Shown here one piece after another: positions 17,904 to 27,208 of a stretch of DNA of 64,000 nt. The DNA is from Rhodobacteraceae bacterium KLH11 (GTDB lineage: Bacteria; Pseudomonadota; Alphaproteobacteria; Rhodobacterales; Rhodobacteraceae). The translations under genes and the position numbers were made by a program. The stretch spans positions 1,676,755 through 1,740,754 of the forward strand of contig DS999531.1 of assembly GCA_000158135.1 (NCBI GenBank), written 5' to 3'. The notes below the pieces were generated by a model. The model made no database searches. It saw only the letters and a list, made by a program, of their open reading frames with translations, and was not told the DNA's origin. Numbering within the stretch: the stretch's first letter is position 1; the number at the start of each line of letters is the position of its first letter.

Positions 17904-18923
17904 TCGCGCCAACATCGCGATCCGAATCATGGCGCGTTCAACCAGCGCCATCGTGGGTGCGGTTTGCCCGGCGGAACGCAGTGACAGATCGGTATCTGTC
18001 AGAACCGTCAGCGCCGTTTGCAGCTTGGCTGCGCCCCATCCCTGCGCTTGCCGCAATATACGATCCCGGCGCTTGCCATAGACCGGAGGGCGCAACTTGC
18101 CAATTCCCTGCGCTGCGCCACCCGGATCAGAAGCGCAGGCATATAGTGTCCGGAAATGCCGGGTGGCCCCGATGCACAGGCTGACCCCGTTGGTGCCTTG
18201 TGCCTGAAGCCGCCGGATCAACGGGCCGATCTCGCCTGCGCGACCTTCGGCAACCACGTTCAACACGTCATCCAGCGCGGCCTCGGTCGAACGCGGCGCG
18301 CAGGCCTCGATATCTTCGATTGTCAGCTCGCCCGTGTCTTTGCGCTTGTAAAGCGACAATTTTTCAACGGTCTGAGTGAAATCACCCGGGCTTAGCCCCA
18401 CTGCCAGCTCGCTGAGGGCCGACATCGAATCGCGCGGGATGTTCTGTAAACCGGCTTGGGTCAGAATCCGCTCCACCTCGGCCCGTGAAGGCGGGTCATC
18501 ATAGATGCCGACTGCGTAAACCGCCCGATGTGCTTCAAACGCCTTGCGTATCTTGGAACTGGGCTTGAGCTGCCCTGCGGTGACCACGATCTGTGCATCA
18601 CCGGTGACCCAATCCTCCAGCGCGGCGATGAGGGCAGGGGCGGCGGCGTCTGTGGCCTCTTCGACCAAAACAGCGCGCGGGCCGGGGAAAAACCCGACCG
18701 CTTTGACCGCATCCAGCAACAAGGCCGGATCGCCGCGCAGATCGCCGCCGGGAATACGGGTCAGGCGCATTTCTTCTTCGGCACCGGGCCCCAGCAAAGC
18801 CGCAAGCATCTGCTGGCGCTTCAGGGCGACGCGCATTGCGTCCGCGCCGTAGATCAGTAACCCGGCTTTATCCGCGTCCGGCTTGGCAAAATACCCTTCA
18901 GCCTCACGCGGGCTCAGCTTCAT
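17895..18923 (-). CDS. holA: DNA polymerase III delta subunit
   Basis: A 342-residue clamp-loader subunit that opens the sliding clamp during replication. The sequence follows the HolA pattern: an N-terminal LLIYGADAMRVALKRQQ fragment in place of a strict P-loop, a LVEEATD strand, a DWVTGDAQIVVTAGQL motif, and the C-terminal helical collar with FRTLYACASDPG. Gene order leuS-lptE-holA on the minus strand is typical of alphaproteobacteria; its start overlaps the lptE stop by four bases, so expression is coupled. Confidence 0.93.
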   Translation of the reverse strand: MKLSPREAEGYFAKPDADKAGLLIYGADAMRVALKRQQMLAALLGPGAEEEMRLTRIPGGDLRGDPALLLDAVKAVGFFPGPRAVLVEEATDAAAPALIAALEDWVTGDAQIVVTAGQLKPSSKIRKAFEAHRAVYAVGIYDDPPSRAEVERILTQAGLQNIPRDSMSALSELAVGLSPGDFTQTVEKLSLYKRKDTGELTIEDIEACAPRSTEAALDDVLNVVAEGRAGEIGPLIRRLQAQGTNGVSLCIGATRHFRTLYACASDPGGAAQGIGKLRPPVYGKRRDRILRQAQGWGAAKLQTALTVLTDTDLSLRSAGQTAPTMALVERAMIRIAMLARSG

Positions 18924-19411
18924 GTGGACAGGTCCGGGGTGGCGAAAAGGCGGGTTACGATCTGATCCGAGAGAATCACCATCAATCGTTCAATCGCATC
19001 GCGCTCATCGGCAAGCGTCGATACAGTTGACCCCGCAGCCGAGTAGCCGACGAAATCGGTAACGGTACCCGAAGCCAGAATCTGACCCGTGCCATTGGAC
19101 TTCAGCGTATAGTTGGCACGCCCGTCGATTGTATATCGGTCGGTCTCGTTCGTGGTGGTGATGGCAGCGCGGCGCGTGACCGTCGAAACATCCACGTCCA
19201 GCGCATAGTCGTTGCCCGAGGTCGCACTGCGCCCCAGCTGACGTTCAAGATTCTGAACCAGCAGGAAGCTCTCGACCGAGTTGGGTGCCGAAACAGCCAC
19301 CTTGCCGTTCAGGGCAGCCCCGGTTCCACCGGGTGCGTAAACCGGTTCGAACCCACAGGCGGCCAGCGCCAGCGGCATCAACAACAGGGTTCTGCGGTCA
19401 AACGACGACAT
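18920..19411 (-). CDS. lptE: LPS-assembly lipoprotein LptE
   Basis: A 163-residue lipoprotein with signal and lipobox LALAAC (acylated Cys19). The mature protein [14 protein letters not shown] is characteristic of alphaproteobacterial LptE, the outer-membrane plug partner of LptD in lipopolysaccharide export. Its start overlaps the 3' end of leuS by 14 bases and its stop overlaps holA. Identification rests on the N-terminal motif and the conserved gene order. Confidence 0.92.
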   Translation of the reverse strand: MSSFDRRTLLLMPLALAACGFEPVYAPGGTGAALNGKVAVSAPNSVESFLLVQNLERQLGRSATSGNDYALDVDVSTVTRRAAITTTNETDRYTIDGRANYTLKSNGTGQILASGTVTDFVGYSAAGSTVSTLADERDAIERLMVILSDQIVTRLFATPDLST

Positions 19412-21950
19412 TTACGATCCGGCCCGGAACAACGATCACTTTCTTCGGCGCAGCACCATCCAGCGCCTTTTGCACAGCTTCGGTGCTGAGCGCGACTTTT
19501 TCAACCTCGGCTTTGTCCATATCTTTTGGAACATTGATTTCCGCGCGGCGTTTGCCGTTGATCTGGATCGGAAGGGTGATGGTGTCGTCAATCAGCATCG
19601 CTTCGTCCGCAACGGGCCATGGGGCCACTGCCACCAGCCCTTCACCGCCCAGCAATTGCCAGAGCTCTTCGGACAGGTGCGGGGTCATCGGCGACATCAG
19701 TTGCGCCAGCGTCTTTGCCGCTTCGCGCCTGGCTGCTGTGCCCGCCCTGGATTTGGCCAGGGTATTGGTAAAGGCATAAAGCCTCGCGATCGAGGCGTTG
19801 AAACCGAAGGATTCGACCCCACCCGAGACATCATGGATCGCTTTATGCATCTCGCGCAGCAAGGTTTCGTCTTCGGCATTGGCCGGATTATCGGATTCGG
19901 CGATTTCCGAGGCGATGCGGTGTACGCGGCTGAGGTGCTTGAACGCGGCCTCAGCCCCCGAAGCTGTCCATTCCACATCCCGCTCGGGCGGCGAATCGGA
20001 CAGAACGAACCAACGCGCGGTGTCTGCACCGAAGGCCGAGATGATGCTGACCGGGTCCACAACGTTTTTCTTGGACTTGGACATCTTGGCCGAAGGGATG
20101 ATTTCAACCTCGGTGCCGTCGGCCAGTTTACCGTCGGTCACATCCTCGGGCAGGTGATAGACCGGGCGGCCATTGGCGTCGCGGGTCTGGTAGATCTCAT
20201 GCGTGACCATGCCTTGGGTGAACAGGGCATCGAAGGGCTCGATGGCCTTTTTCGGCAAATGACCTGTGATCTGCATCGCGCGGGCGAAGAAACGGGAATA
20301 GAGCAGATGAAGAATCGCGTGCTCAATCCCGCCGATATACTGGTCAACATTCATCCAGTATTCGGCCTCGGCCAGATCTGTGGGTGTTTCAGCGCGGGGC
20401 GCAGTGAAACGGGCATAGTACCAGGACGAATCGACGAACGTGTCCATCGTATCGGTTTCACGTTTCGCAGGCGCGCCGCAGGACGGGCAGGGGGCATCCC
20501 GCCAGTTCGGATGACGGTCCAGCGGGTTACCGGGGATCGAAAAGTCGATGGGTTTGCCGTTGCCGTCATCATAGGGCAGCTCGATCGGCAGATTCTCTTT
20601 CTTCTCGGGTACCGTGCCGCATTTCTCGCAATGGACCACGGGAATCGGGCATCCCCAATAGCGTTGGCGGCTGAGACCCCAGTCGCGCAGACGGTATTTG
20701 GTAACCCCTTCGCCCCACCCGGCCTTTTCGGCGAAATCGACAGTGGCGTTGATCGCGTCTTCGCCTGTCGCCTCGGTCAGGCCTGCGAAGTGCTCTACCC
20801 AGCGGACTTTCTCGGTCTTCGGGGGGACAAATGCGATCTTGTCGACCGGAGTGTTGTCCTCCAGCGCAAAGAACGTGTCGACTACGGGCAGGCCATACTT
20901 GCGGCAGAAATCCAGATCGCGCTGATCATGCGCCGGGCAGGCAAAGATTGCGCCGGTGCCGTAGTCCATCAGGATGAAATTGGCGATCCAGACTGGCAAT
21001 TCCCAATTGGGGTCCAGCGGGTGTTTGACCTTGATGCCAGTGTCATAGCCCAGTTTTTCGGCGGTTTCGATGGCCTCTTCCGTTGTGCCGCCCTTACGGC
21101 ATTCAGAAACGAATTCAGCAACTTCCGGGTTTTCAGATTCGAGCTGCTTGGCAATGGGGTGATCAGGGGAAATGCCCACGAAAGAGGCACCCAGCAGCGT
21201 GTCTGGCCGAGTCGTATAGACGGTGATCGGTTCCCCCCCGTCGGTACGCTGGAACCCGAATTGCAGGCCACGTGACTTGCCGATCCAGTTCTCCTGCATC
21301 AGCCGCACCTTGGCGGGCCAGTTGTCCAGCGTATCCAGCGCGTTCAGCAGTTCCTCGGAATAGTCGGAGATTTTGAAGAACCACTGGGTCAACTCACGCC
21401 GCTCGACCAGCGCACCCGAGCGCCATCCGCGTCCGTTTTCCACCTGTTCGTTGGCCAGAACGGTCATATCGACCGGGTCCCAGTTGACCACAGCGTTTTT
21501 GCGATAGACCAGCCCGGCGTCCAGCATATCCAGGAACAGGGCTTGCTGCTGGCCGTAATATTCCGGGTCGCAAGTGGCGAATTCACGAGACCAGTCGATC
21601 GACAGGCCCAGCGGTTTCATCTGTCCGCGCATGTCGGCGATGTTGCCATAAGTCCAGTCTTTTGGGTGGCCGCCACTGGCCATGGCGGCGTTTTCGGCAG
21701 GCATTCCAAAGGCATCCCAGCCCATCGGGTGCAGCACGTTATGGCCGGTTGCCAGTTTATGCCGCGCGATCACATCACCCATCGTGTAGTTGCGCACATG
21801 TCCCATATGGATTCGGCCAGACGGGTAGGGGAACATCTCAAGCACATAGTATTTCGGCTTGTCCGCCTTGTGGTTGGCCGTGAAGATTTCGGCCTTGTCC
21901 CAGGCCTTTTGCCATTTTGCTTCGATTTCGGTGGCCGAATAGCGCGACAT
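19398..21950 (-). CDS. leuS: Leucyl-tRNA synthetase
   Basis: An 850-residue class I aminoacyl-tRNA synthetase charging tRNA-Leu. The HIGH-type motif is HMGH (48-51) in [18 protein letters not shown], and the KMSKS loop appears as [10 protein letters not shown] near residue 620. The zinc-binding HCEKCGTVP and PCPSCGAPA pair and the editing domain ([12 protein letters not shown]) are intact. The ATG at 21950 is preceded by AAGGA; an 11-codon upstream extension is rejected. A small terminator separates it from the DUF3576 gene upstream, so leuS probably has its own promoter. Confidence 0.98.
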   Translation of the reverse strand: MSRYSATEIEAKWQKAWDKAEIFTANHKADKPKYYVLEMFPYPSGRIHMGHVRNYTMGDVIARHKLATGHNVLHPMGWDAFGMPAENAAMASGGHPKDWTYGNIADMRGQMKPLGLSIDWSREFATCDPEYYGQQQALFLDMLDAGLVYRKNAVVNWDPVDMTVLANEQVENGRGWRSGALVERRELTQWFFKISDYSEELLNALDTLDNWPAKVRLMQENWIGKSRGLQFGFQRTDGGEPITVYTTRPDTLLGASFVGISPDHPIAKQLESENPEVAEFVSECRKGGTTEEAIETAEKLGYDTGIKVKHPLDPNWELPVWIANFILMDYGTGAIFACPAHDQRDLDFCRKYGLPVVDTFFALEDNTPVDKIAFVPPKTEKVRWVEHFAGLTEATGEDAINATVDFAEKAGWGEGVTKYRLRDWGLSRQRYWGCPIPVVHCEKCGTVPEKKENLPIELPYDDGNGKPIDFSIPGNPLDRHPNWRDAPCPSCGAPAKRETDTMDTFVDSSWYYARFTAPRAETPTDLAEAEYWMNVDQYIGGIEHAILHLLYSRFFARAMQITGHLPKKAIEPFDALFTQGMVTHEIYQTRDANGRPVYHLPEDVTDGKLADGTEVEIIPSAKMSKSKKNVVDPVSIISAFGADTARWFVLSDSPPERDVEWTASGAEAAFKHLSRVHRIASEIAESDNPANAEDETLLREMHKAIHDVSGGVESFGFNASIARLYAFTNTLAKSRAGTAARREAAKTLAQLMSPMTPHLSEELWQLLGGEGLVAVAPWPVADEAMLIDDTITLPIQINGKRRAEINVPKDMDKAEVEKVALSTEAVQKALDGAAPKKVIVVPGRIVNVVV

Positions 21951-21969
21951 CGTGCGGTCCTTCGTAATG

Positions 21970-21994
21970 AAAACGCCGGGCATGAACCCGGCGT
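21970..21994 (-). terminator. Terminator between DUF3576 gene and leuS
   Basis: ACGCCGGG (21973-21980) pairs with CCCGGCGT (21987-21994); reading on the minus strand the stem is followed by a short TTTT. It lies between the DUF3576 stop and the leuS start. Confidence 0.6.
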
Positions 21995-22021
21995 GGTAAT
22001 ATTGTGATTTTCTGCGGGTTG

Positions 22022-22507
22022 CTAGAGTTTGTTGTCCGCAATACGCAGCTGCCGCGCCCGGGACAGGATGGCATCTTCGATCGCACGGTTGGTTGCGGCG
22101 CTGACCGGGGAACCTCCGCTTGTCTGCAGCGACACTGACAATGAGCGTGCCGCCAGCGCAGGGTCGCTGATATGAACCGTGGCGCGATATTGGCGACCGC
22201 CACCCGGAGGTGTGCCATAGCCTGTCACGATCACGCCGGTAAAGGGATCAACATCTTGAATCGGCAGGAAATTCAGAACATCAAGTGACGCTGCCCAAAG
22301 GTAGCGGTTCACATTTGTGATCTGTTCCGAGTTGTCCGGGCCGAAGATGTCAAAGATGGTTGACCGATTCGGATCGTTCAACTCGCGTTCTTCAGATGAG
22401 CTGCCATCCACGGTAAGGATGCTGGCATCCCCCGGAGGCGGCTTTCCACCGCAGGCCGAGACGGTGGCCATACCAATGGTCAAACCCAGAATCGTCAGCA
22501 GGCGCAT
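22022..22507 (-). CDS. DUF3576 lipoprotein
   Basis: A 161-residue protein with a lipoprotein signal (ATVSACGG, acylated Cys19). The mature part, with [31 protein letters not shown] and a [20 protein letters not shown] strand, matches the alphaproteobacterial DUF3576 family found next to leuS. It is expected in the outer membrane or periplasm; function unknown. The ATG at 22507 is preferred over a TTG two codons upstream. It is divergent from the porin gene across a 282-base gap. Confidence 0.85.
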   Translation of the reverse strand: MRLLTILGLTIGMATVSACGGKPPPGDASILTVDGSSSEERELNDPNRSTIFDIFGPDNSEQITNVNRYLWAASLDVLNFLPIQDVDPFTGVIVTGYGTPPGGGRQYRATVHISDPALAARSLSVSLQTSGGSPVSAATNRAIEDAILSRARQLRIADNKL

Positions 22508-22539
22508 CGTCAAAAGGTTCCCGTGTCACTTGTTCTACT

Positions 22540-22563
22540 TTGTCGAGTGATACTCCTAGACAA
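22540..22563. promoter_or_regulatory. Nested inverted repeat in the DUF3576/porin intergenic region
   Basis: TTGTC (22540-22544) and GACAA (22559-22563) flank GAGT-gat-ACTC (22545-22555), forming a nested palindrome just upstream of the DUF3576 start. It may be an operator or a leader hairpin. The remaining part of the 282-base gap up to the porin ribosome-binding site shows nothing else recognised. Confidence 0.35.
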
Positions 22564-22789
22564 GGACCCGTGCAGCAACAAGCCTATTCTTTACATATGG
22601 GCGTGAGCGGGCAGCGCGCGCCAGCAGATTTCTGACTGTGGCATCCTTGCACCAATTTGGGCTGAATGACGGCGGGACGTTTATGGCAAGCTTGCGCTGA
22701 GGGGGGAAAAAAAGCGAAACGGTGTCCGTGCTGAGACGCGTGCTTTGCATGTGTCGAGTAGAAAAATCTTTGAAACCGAGGGAAACAAG

Positions 22790-23773
22790 ATGAAAAAAGT
22801 TCTCTTTGCAACGACAGCGTTGATCGCGACTGCAAGCGTTGCAGCAGCTGAGGTTAAATTCAGCGGTTACGGTCGCTTTGGTATCGGCTATCTGCAAGAT
22901 CGTTCGGACACCAACGACAACATCGATGATACCATTCTGATCTCGCGCTTCCGTCTGAACATCGACGGTCTCGCAGAAACTGATGGTGGCGTTGAGTTCT
23001 CGGCTCGTGTCCGTCTGCAAGCTGACGAAGATGCTGGTACCGGTGAAGCAGGTACTGCCAGCCTGAGCGGCGCACGTTTCTCGGCGATCTACGGTGGTCT
23101 GCGTGTTGACGCGGGCAACGTTTCGGGCGCAATCGACAACCTGGCCAACTACTACGGTAACGAGCCTGGTCTGGAATTCTTCATCGGTCAGTATGCCGGT
23201 GTTGACTATGAATTCCTGTCGTTCCAGTCGACCAGCGCAGGTGCGAACGCGGTGTTCTTCCAGTACGCCGTTGGTGATTTCGCCTTTGGCGCATCGTATG
23301 ACCAGAACTCCGAACTGAACGGCAACGCTGCTCTGAGCGGTGCAGATTCTTGGGACCTGAGCGCGACCTACACCTTCAACAACATCACAGCGGCTCTGGC
23401 CTACGGTCAGACTGACGCTTCTGGTGGTGGTTCCGACCCAAGCCTGCTGGTCCTGACTCTGGGCGCAGACTTCGGTGACTTCAACGGTACTCTGTTTGTG
23501 GCCGACGATTCGGACACACCGGACAACGACAACGGTGAAGAAACCGACGGCACCGCATGGGGCTTCTCGCTGGCCTACAACCTGGGCGCAGCAACCACTC
23601 TGCTGGCTGCCTATGGCGACGGTTCGGCTGATGGTGACACCCAGCAGTATGGCATCGGCTTCGTCCAGGATCTGGGCGGCGGTGTATCGCTGAAAGGTGC
23701 TGTTGGCCGTGAAACAGTTGGCGACGCATCGGGTCAAACCCGCGCTGACTTCGGTGTCAACTTCAACTTCTAA
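22790..23773 (+). CDS. Outer-membrane porin
   Basis: A 327-residue porin: signal peptide MKKVLFATTALIATASVAAA, then EVKFSGYGRFGIGY, which starts the first beta-strand as in Rhodobacter porins. The rest alternates polar and aromatic residues as a 16-strand barrel would and ends in a terminal phenylalanine (VNFNF), the outer-membrane assembly signal. Codon choice is strikingly biased (GGT, GAC, AAC, CTG), as expected for an abundant protein, and it makes the opposite strand accidentally open for over 500 codons. GAGGGAA precedes the ATG. Ends at a strong terminator. Confidence 0.93.
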   Translation: MKKVLFATTALIATASVAAAEVKFSGYGRFGIGYLQDRSDTNDNIDDTILISRFRLNIDGLAETDGGVEFSARVRLQADEDAGTGEAGTASLSGARFSAIYGGLRVDAGNVSGAIDNLANYYGNEPGLEFFIGQYAGVDYEFLSFQSTSAGANAVFFQYAVGDFAFGASYDQNSELNGNAALSGADSWDLSATYTFNNITAALAYGQTDASGGGSDPSLLVLTLGADFGDFNGTLFVADDSDTPDNDNGEETDGTAWGFSLAYNLGAATTLLAAYGDGSADGDTQQYGIGFVQDLGGGVSLKGAVGRETVGDASGQTRADFGVNFNF

Positions 23774-23796
23774 GTTGATCTGATCCGTAAAGTTTA

Positions 23797-23823
23797 GGGG
23801 CAGGTCTTTGGACCTGCCCTTTT
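23797..23823 (+). terminator. Strong intrinsic terminator after the porin
   Basis: GGGCAGGTC (23798-23806) pairs perfectly with GACCTGCCC (23811-23819) around TTTG, followed by TTTTCTTTT. Confidence 0.9.
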
Positions 23824-23875
23824 CTTTTGCGCCAACATGGTGTTTTTCTGCTGCAAAAGTAGAATCAGAGGCCTC

Positions 23876-24535
23876 ATGTCGCTGCAAGAGATCACAGACC
23901 GCATTGCCACTGCGGAAACTGCTGCAGGACGCAGCAAAGGGGCCGTCAAGCTTATCGCGGTGTCCAAGGTTCAGCCCAATGAACGTGTCAAAGCCGTTCT
24001 GGAACAAGGGCATCGATGTTTTGGTGAAAACCGGGTACAGGAAGCCGCTGGCAAATGGCCGACATTCCGTGAGGATTTTCCGGACGTCGATCTCCACCTT
24101 ATTGGGCCTCTGCAGACGAACAAAGCCAGACAGGCGATGGAGCTTTGTGACGCAATCCATTCGGTCGACCGCCCGAAACTTGCCAAAACGCTGGCGCGTT
24201 TGGCGCAAGAGATCGGGGGCTGCCCGGATCTATTCATTCAGGTCAATACCGGCGAAGAACAGCAGAAAGCCGGAATTCTTCCATCGGATGCGGATGCGTT
24301 TATCAAGGAATGCAGGGGGCTTGATCTGCCGGTTCGGGGTTTGATGTGTTTGCCCCCGGTTGAAGAAGAACCTGCCCTGCATTTTGCGCTGTTGGCCAAA
24401 ATCGCCGAACGGAATGGATTGGACGGGTTGTCCATGGGGATGAGCGGCGATTTCGAAACGGCAATTGCACTTGGCGCAACCCATGTGCGTGTGGGTTCGG
24501 CCATTTTTGGTGAGCGCGTCAAACCGCAGGAATGA
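23876..24535 (+). CDS. YggS-family pyridoxal-phosphate homeostasis protein
   Basis: A 219-residue single-domain PLP-binding protein of the YggS/PLPBP family, which buffers vitamin B6 and affects amino-acid metabolism. The PLP lysine is Lys31 in IAVSKVQP, followed by the GENRVQEA and HLIGPLQTNKA signatures and the C-terminal LSMGMSGDFETAIALGATHVR phosphate-binding region. The start at 23876 has AGAGG upstream; an upstream extension would run through the terminator of the porin. Its 3' end overlaps the convergent L,D-transpeptidase gene by 17 bases. Confidence 0.93.
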   Translation: MSLQEITDRIATAETAAGRSKGAVKLIAVSKVQPNERVKAVLEQGHRCFGENRVQEAAGKWPTFREDFPDVDLHLIGPLQTNKARQAMELCDAIHSVDRPKLAKTLARLAQEIGGCPDLFIQVNTGEEQQKAGILPSDADAFIKECRGLDLPVRGLMCLPPVEEEPALHFALLAKIAERNGLDGLSMGMSGDFETAIALGATHVRVGSAIFGERVKPQE

Positions 24536-25019
24536 TCACACGCGTACCCGGCGCGATCTGTTGTGCGATCCAGCGCAGATGGTCACGCCGGAATGCGATG
24601 CACCCTTCGGTGGGATAACGCGGTCGCCGCCATTGATGCAGGAATATGGCTGAGCCCTTGCCGGGTATCGCTGTGGGGTAGTTCCAATCGGTGATCAGGA
24701 CCAGATCATACAGGGGATCTGCCCGGCGCAATGCCTCGTGACTGTAAGGATAGGGCGCGCGGACCAGATGGTTGTAAGCGTCGTCACCCGCATCATCCGA
24801 CCACAAATCGCGGGGTCCGATTGGTCGTGCCCATGATGCCGGGCGTGGCATGCGGTCTGCCCGGTAGAGCATGCCAACGATGTGATGCAACCCGACCGGC
24901 GTGGCGCCGTCGCCTTCCTGTTTGACCCGGCTCAGACCGCCTTTGCCAATCGCACATGGAAAAACCCGGCCCTGAAACCGAACGCCGCGTGGCGTCAGAA
25001 CCAGATCACCCGGTGTCAC
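24519..25019 (-). CDS. L,D-transpeptidase (YkuD domain)
   Basis: A 166-residue YkuD-type enzyme that would form 3-3 peptidoglycan cross-links or anchor proteins to the wall. The catalytic region is AIFLHQWRRP followed by PTEGCIAF, with His128 and Cys140 as expected of the family. No signal peptide is visible at the GTG start, so export would need an uncleaved or absent signal; short YkuD proteins of this kind are common in alphaproteobacteria. The GTG overlaps the ribA stop by four bases, indicating coupling. Confidence 0.88.
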   Translation of the reverse strand: MTPGDLVLTPRGVRFQGRVFPCAIGKGGLSRVKQEGDGATPVGLHHIVGMLYRADRMPRPASWARPIGPRDLWSDDAGDDAYNHLVRAPYPYSHEALRRADPLYDLVLITDWNYPTAIPGKGSAIFLHQWRRPRYPTEGCIAFRRDHLRWIAQQIAPGTRVIIPAV

Positions 25020-26110
25020 AGCAGATGGCCTGACTTGGCTGCTTTTGTTGCCAGATACGCGCGATTGTGGTCGGTTTCGCCCACTTTCAACGGGACACGC
25101 TCGGGTACGGCGATGCCTGTCCGCTCCATCATCGCGATTTTTGCGGGGTTGTTGGTGAGAAGGCGTACTGCGCTGAATCCCAGAGATTTCAGGATATCGG
25201 AACCGATTCGGAAATCCCGCTCATCGTCCTCAAAGCCCAGACGGTGATTGGCTTCGACCGTGTCAAACCCCTGATCTTGCAGGAAATAAGCGCGCATCTT
25301 GTTGGCGAGCCCGATCCCGCGACCCTCTTGATTCAGATAGAGCAGAACCCCTGCGCCCTCAGCCCCCATCTGGGCAAGAGCACCGCGCAACTGCGGGCCG
25401 CAATCACATTTCAGGCTGCCCATCAGATCACCGGTGAAGCAGGCTGAATGCAGCCGGGCGAGAACGGGTTTGCTTCGGTCAGGCCGCCCGATCTCGACCG
25501 CATAATGTTCTTCTCCGCCATCTTCAGGGCGGAATACATGCAGACGACCGGCCTCGGAAACCTCCATCGGAAGGCGGGCGGCGACAACAGAATGTAGCGC
25601 GCTGCGGTCAGCCAAATGCGGGGCCGCGCGTGTATGGTCGATGCAGGTCAGGCCATGTGCCGCCGCAAAGGCACTGCCATCGGGGATGGAAACAACCACC
25701 ACCGCAGGCAACAGCCGCGCCGATTTGGTCAAGGCGATGGCGATGCGGTGCAGGTTCGAGCTTCCCTGCCGCTGGGTCATCAAGGGGCCTTTCATTGGCG
25801 CGTTCAGATCATCCGACGGGTCGGCAACAGCCTGTACCCAGCTTAGTTCCGCATCCGCCGGGATCAGAACACGGGCCAGATCACCGTCATAGGCGCGTGC
25901 CTTCAACGTCTCCGCCCGCCGCGCGGTGATGGCCACTACGGGCTCACCGCCCAAGCCGTGCAGATCAGCAAGCCTTTGGGCGCTGAGCGTTTCCGAAGCC
26001 AGTGCCAAAACGCTGAAGCCGCTATCGTCAGTCAGCACCACGGGAACACCCATGCGCAAATCAGCCCGCGCCCGCGCCAGCAATTCGGTTATGTCGGGGA
26101 TGAGACTCAT
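25016..26110 (-). CDS. ribA: GTP cyclohydrolase II with degenerate RibB-like N-terminal half
   Basis: A 364-residue protein. The C-terminal about 165 residues are an intact GTP cyclohydrolase II, the first step of riboflavin synthesis: zinc ligands Cys224, Cys235 and Cys237 in HSACFTGDLMGSLKCDCGPQ, the NQEGRGIGLANK loop, and Tyr274. The first about 190 residues resemble the 3,4-dihydroxy-2-butanone-4-phosphate synthase half of RibBA enzymes, but the acidic metal-binding loop (EDREGEGDL type) is absent, replaced by VVLTDDSGFSVLALASE. So only the RibA activity is expected; the RibB activity should come from another gene. Confidence 0.9.
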   Translation of the reverse strand: MSLIPDITELLARARADLRMGVPVVLTDDSGFSVLALASETLSAQRLADLHGLGGEPVVAITARRAETLKARAYDGDLARVLIPADAELSWVQAVADPSDDLNAPMKGPLMTQRQGSSNLHRIAIALTKSARLLPAVVVVSIPDGSAFAAAHGLTCIDHTRAAPHLADRSALHSVVAARLPMEVSEAGRLHVFRPEDGGEEHYAVEIGRPDRSKPVLARLHSACFTGDLMGSLKCDCGPQLRGALAQMGAEGAGVLLYLNQEGRGIGLANKMRAYFLQDQGFDTVEANHRLGFEDDERDFRIGSDILKSLGFSAVRLLTNNPAKIAMMERTGIAVPERVPLKVGETDHNRAYLATKAAKSGHLL

Positions 26111-26271
26111 CTATGTTACCCTGTAACGTTCAGCCCTTCTCCTACCCTGATCAGCGGGTAATGTGAAACATTTCCTGCACTTCGGACACGAGGGCGTGAA
26201 ACGGTTGCAGTAAATCTTGCCGTTTGCATTCTTGATACGCAAGTGATGGGCAAGGCTAAGGAGGACCCGAC

Positions 26272-26958
26272 ATGGCTCAGCTCAAGAAAATCCTGTTGGT
26301 GGATGATGATGAAGACCTGCGCGAAGCGCTAAGCGAGCAACTTGTGATGACCGAGGATTTCGACGTGTTCGAAGCTTCGGACGGGCAATCCGCGATGGAG
26401 CGGGCGCGAGAGGCAATTTATGATCTGGTCATTCTGGACGTTGGTCTGCCCGATACCGATGGTCGTGAGCTGTGCCGCCTGATGCGCAAACAGGGGGTCA
26501 AAAGCCCGGTTCTGATGCTGACCGGCCATGACAGCGACGCCGACACAATCCTTGGCCTGGATGCCGGTGCGAATGACTATGTCAGCAAGCCTTTCAAATT
26601 CCCGGTCCTTCTGGCGCGTATCCGTGCGCAGCTGCGTCAACATGAGCAGTCCGAAGATGCGGTCTTTGTTCTTGGGCCGTATACGTTCAAACCTGCGATG
26701 AAAATGCTGATGACCGAAGATGATCGCAAAATCCGCCTGACCGAGAAAGAGACGAACATCCTGAAGTTCCTGTATCGCTCGACAGATGGTGTTGTCGCAC
26801 GTGATGTGCTGCTGCATGAGGTTTGGGGATATAACGCCGGTGTAACCACCCATACGCTGGAAACGCATATCTATCGTTTGCGCCAGAAGATCGAGCCCGA
26901 TCCATCGAATGCGCGCCTTTTGGTCACAGAATCGGGCGGATATCGTCTGGTCGCTTGA
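26272..26958 (+). CDS. cenR: CenR-like OmpR-family response regulator
   Basis: A 228-residue receiver plus winged-helix regulator. The receiver has the acidic pocket Asp11-Asp13, the phosphorylation site Asp56 in VILDVGLPD, Thr84 and Lys106 (SKPF). The C-terminal half ends in TTHTLETHIYRLRQKIEP and SGGYRL, the OmpR DNA-binding wing. Sequence such as LGLDAGANDYV and LRQHEQSEDAVF is very close to what is known of Caulobacter CenR, an essential envelope regulator. No histidine kinase gene is adjacent, as for CenR elsewhere. AAGGAGG precedes the ATG. Confidence 0.8.
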   Translation: MAQLKKILLVDDDEDLREALSEQLVMTEDFDVFEASDGQSAMERAREAIYDLVILDVGLPDTDGRELCRLMRKQGVKSPVLMLTGHDSDADTILGLDAGANDYVSKPFKFPVLLARIRAQLRQHEQSEDAVFVLGPYTFKPAMKMLMTEDDRKIRLTEKETNILKFLYRSTDGVVARDVLLHEVWGYNAGVTTHTLETHIYRLRQKIEPDPSNARLLVTESGGYRLVA

Positions 26959-27062
26959 CTTGCAGTGGATTGAATTGGATCAAAGTGATACCCTGCAGAT
27001 ATATTGAGATTACTCCCATCCCGCGCATGTCCGGGTTATGACATGCACCTCCCTGTTGGACT

Positions 27063-27090
27063 GCCGGGCCTTATGGCCCGGCCTTTTTTT
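27063..27090 (+). terminator. Intrinsic terminator after cenR
   Basis: GCCGGGCC (27063-27070) pairs perfectly with GGCCCGGC (27075-27082) around TTAT and is followed by seven Ts. The rest of the 250-base gap to xthA shows no other gene. Confidence 0.92.
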
Positions 27091-27208
27091 GTGAATAGCG
27101 CGAATTGCAGCCATCGGTTTGGTGTGCGTCACGCGGTTTCCTTTTTCGATGGTACCTTGCTCTGGGGCGCGCTAACCTGCGCAAATTGAGACAAAGGAAC
27201 CGCCTGAC

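Noticed and set aside
19470..21275. A 601-codon plus-strand frame within leuS
   Set aside because: leuS is unambiguous on the other strand, and the shadow protein has no recognisable fold.
22556..24208. A 550-codon open frame on the minus strand across the porin gene
   Set aside because: It is opposite the porin, whose highly biased codons leave the antisense frame free of stops. Its protein is not recognised, has no start signal, and runs through the porin terminator.
27004..27189. A 61-codon frame after cenR
   Set aside because: It spans the cenR terminator hairpin and has no ribosome-binding site.
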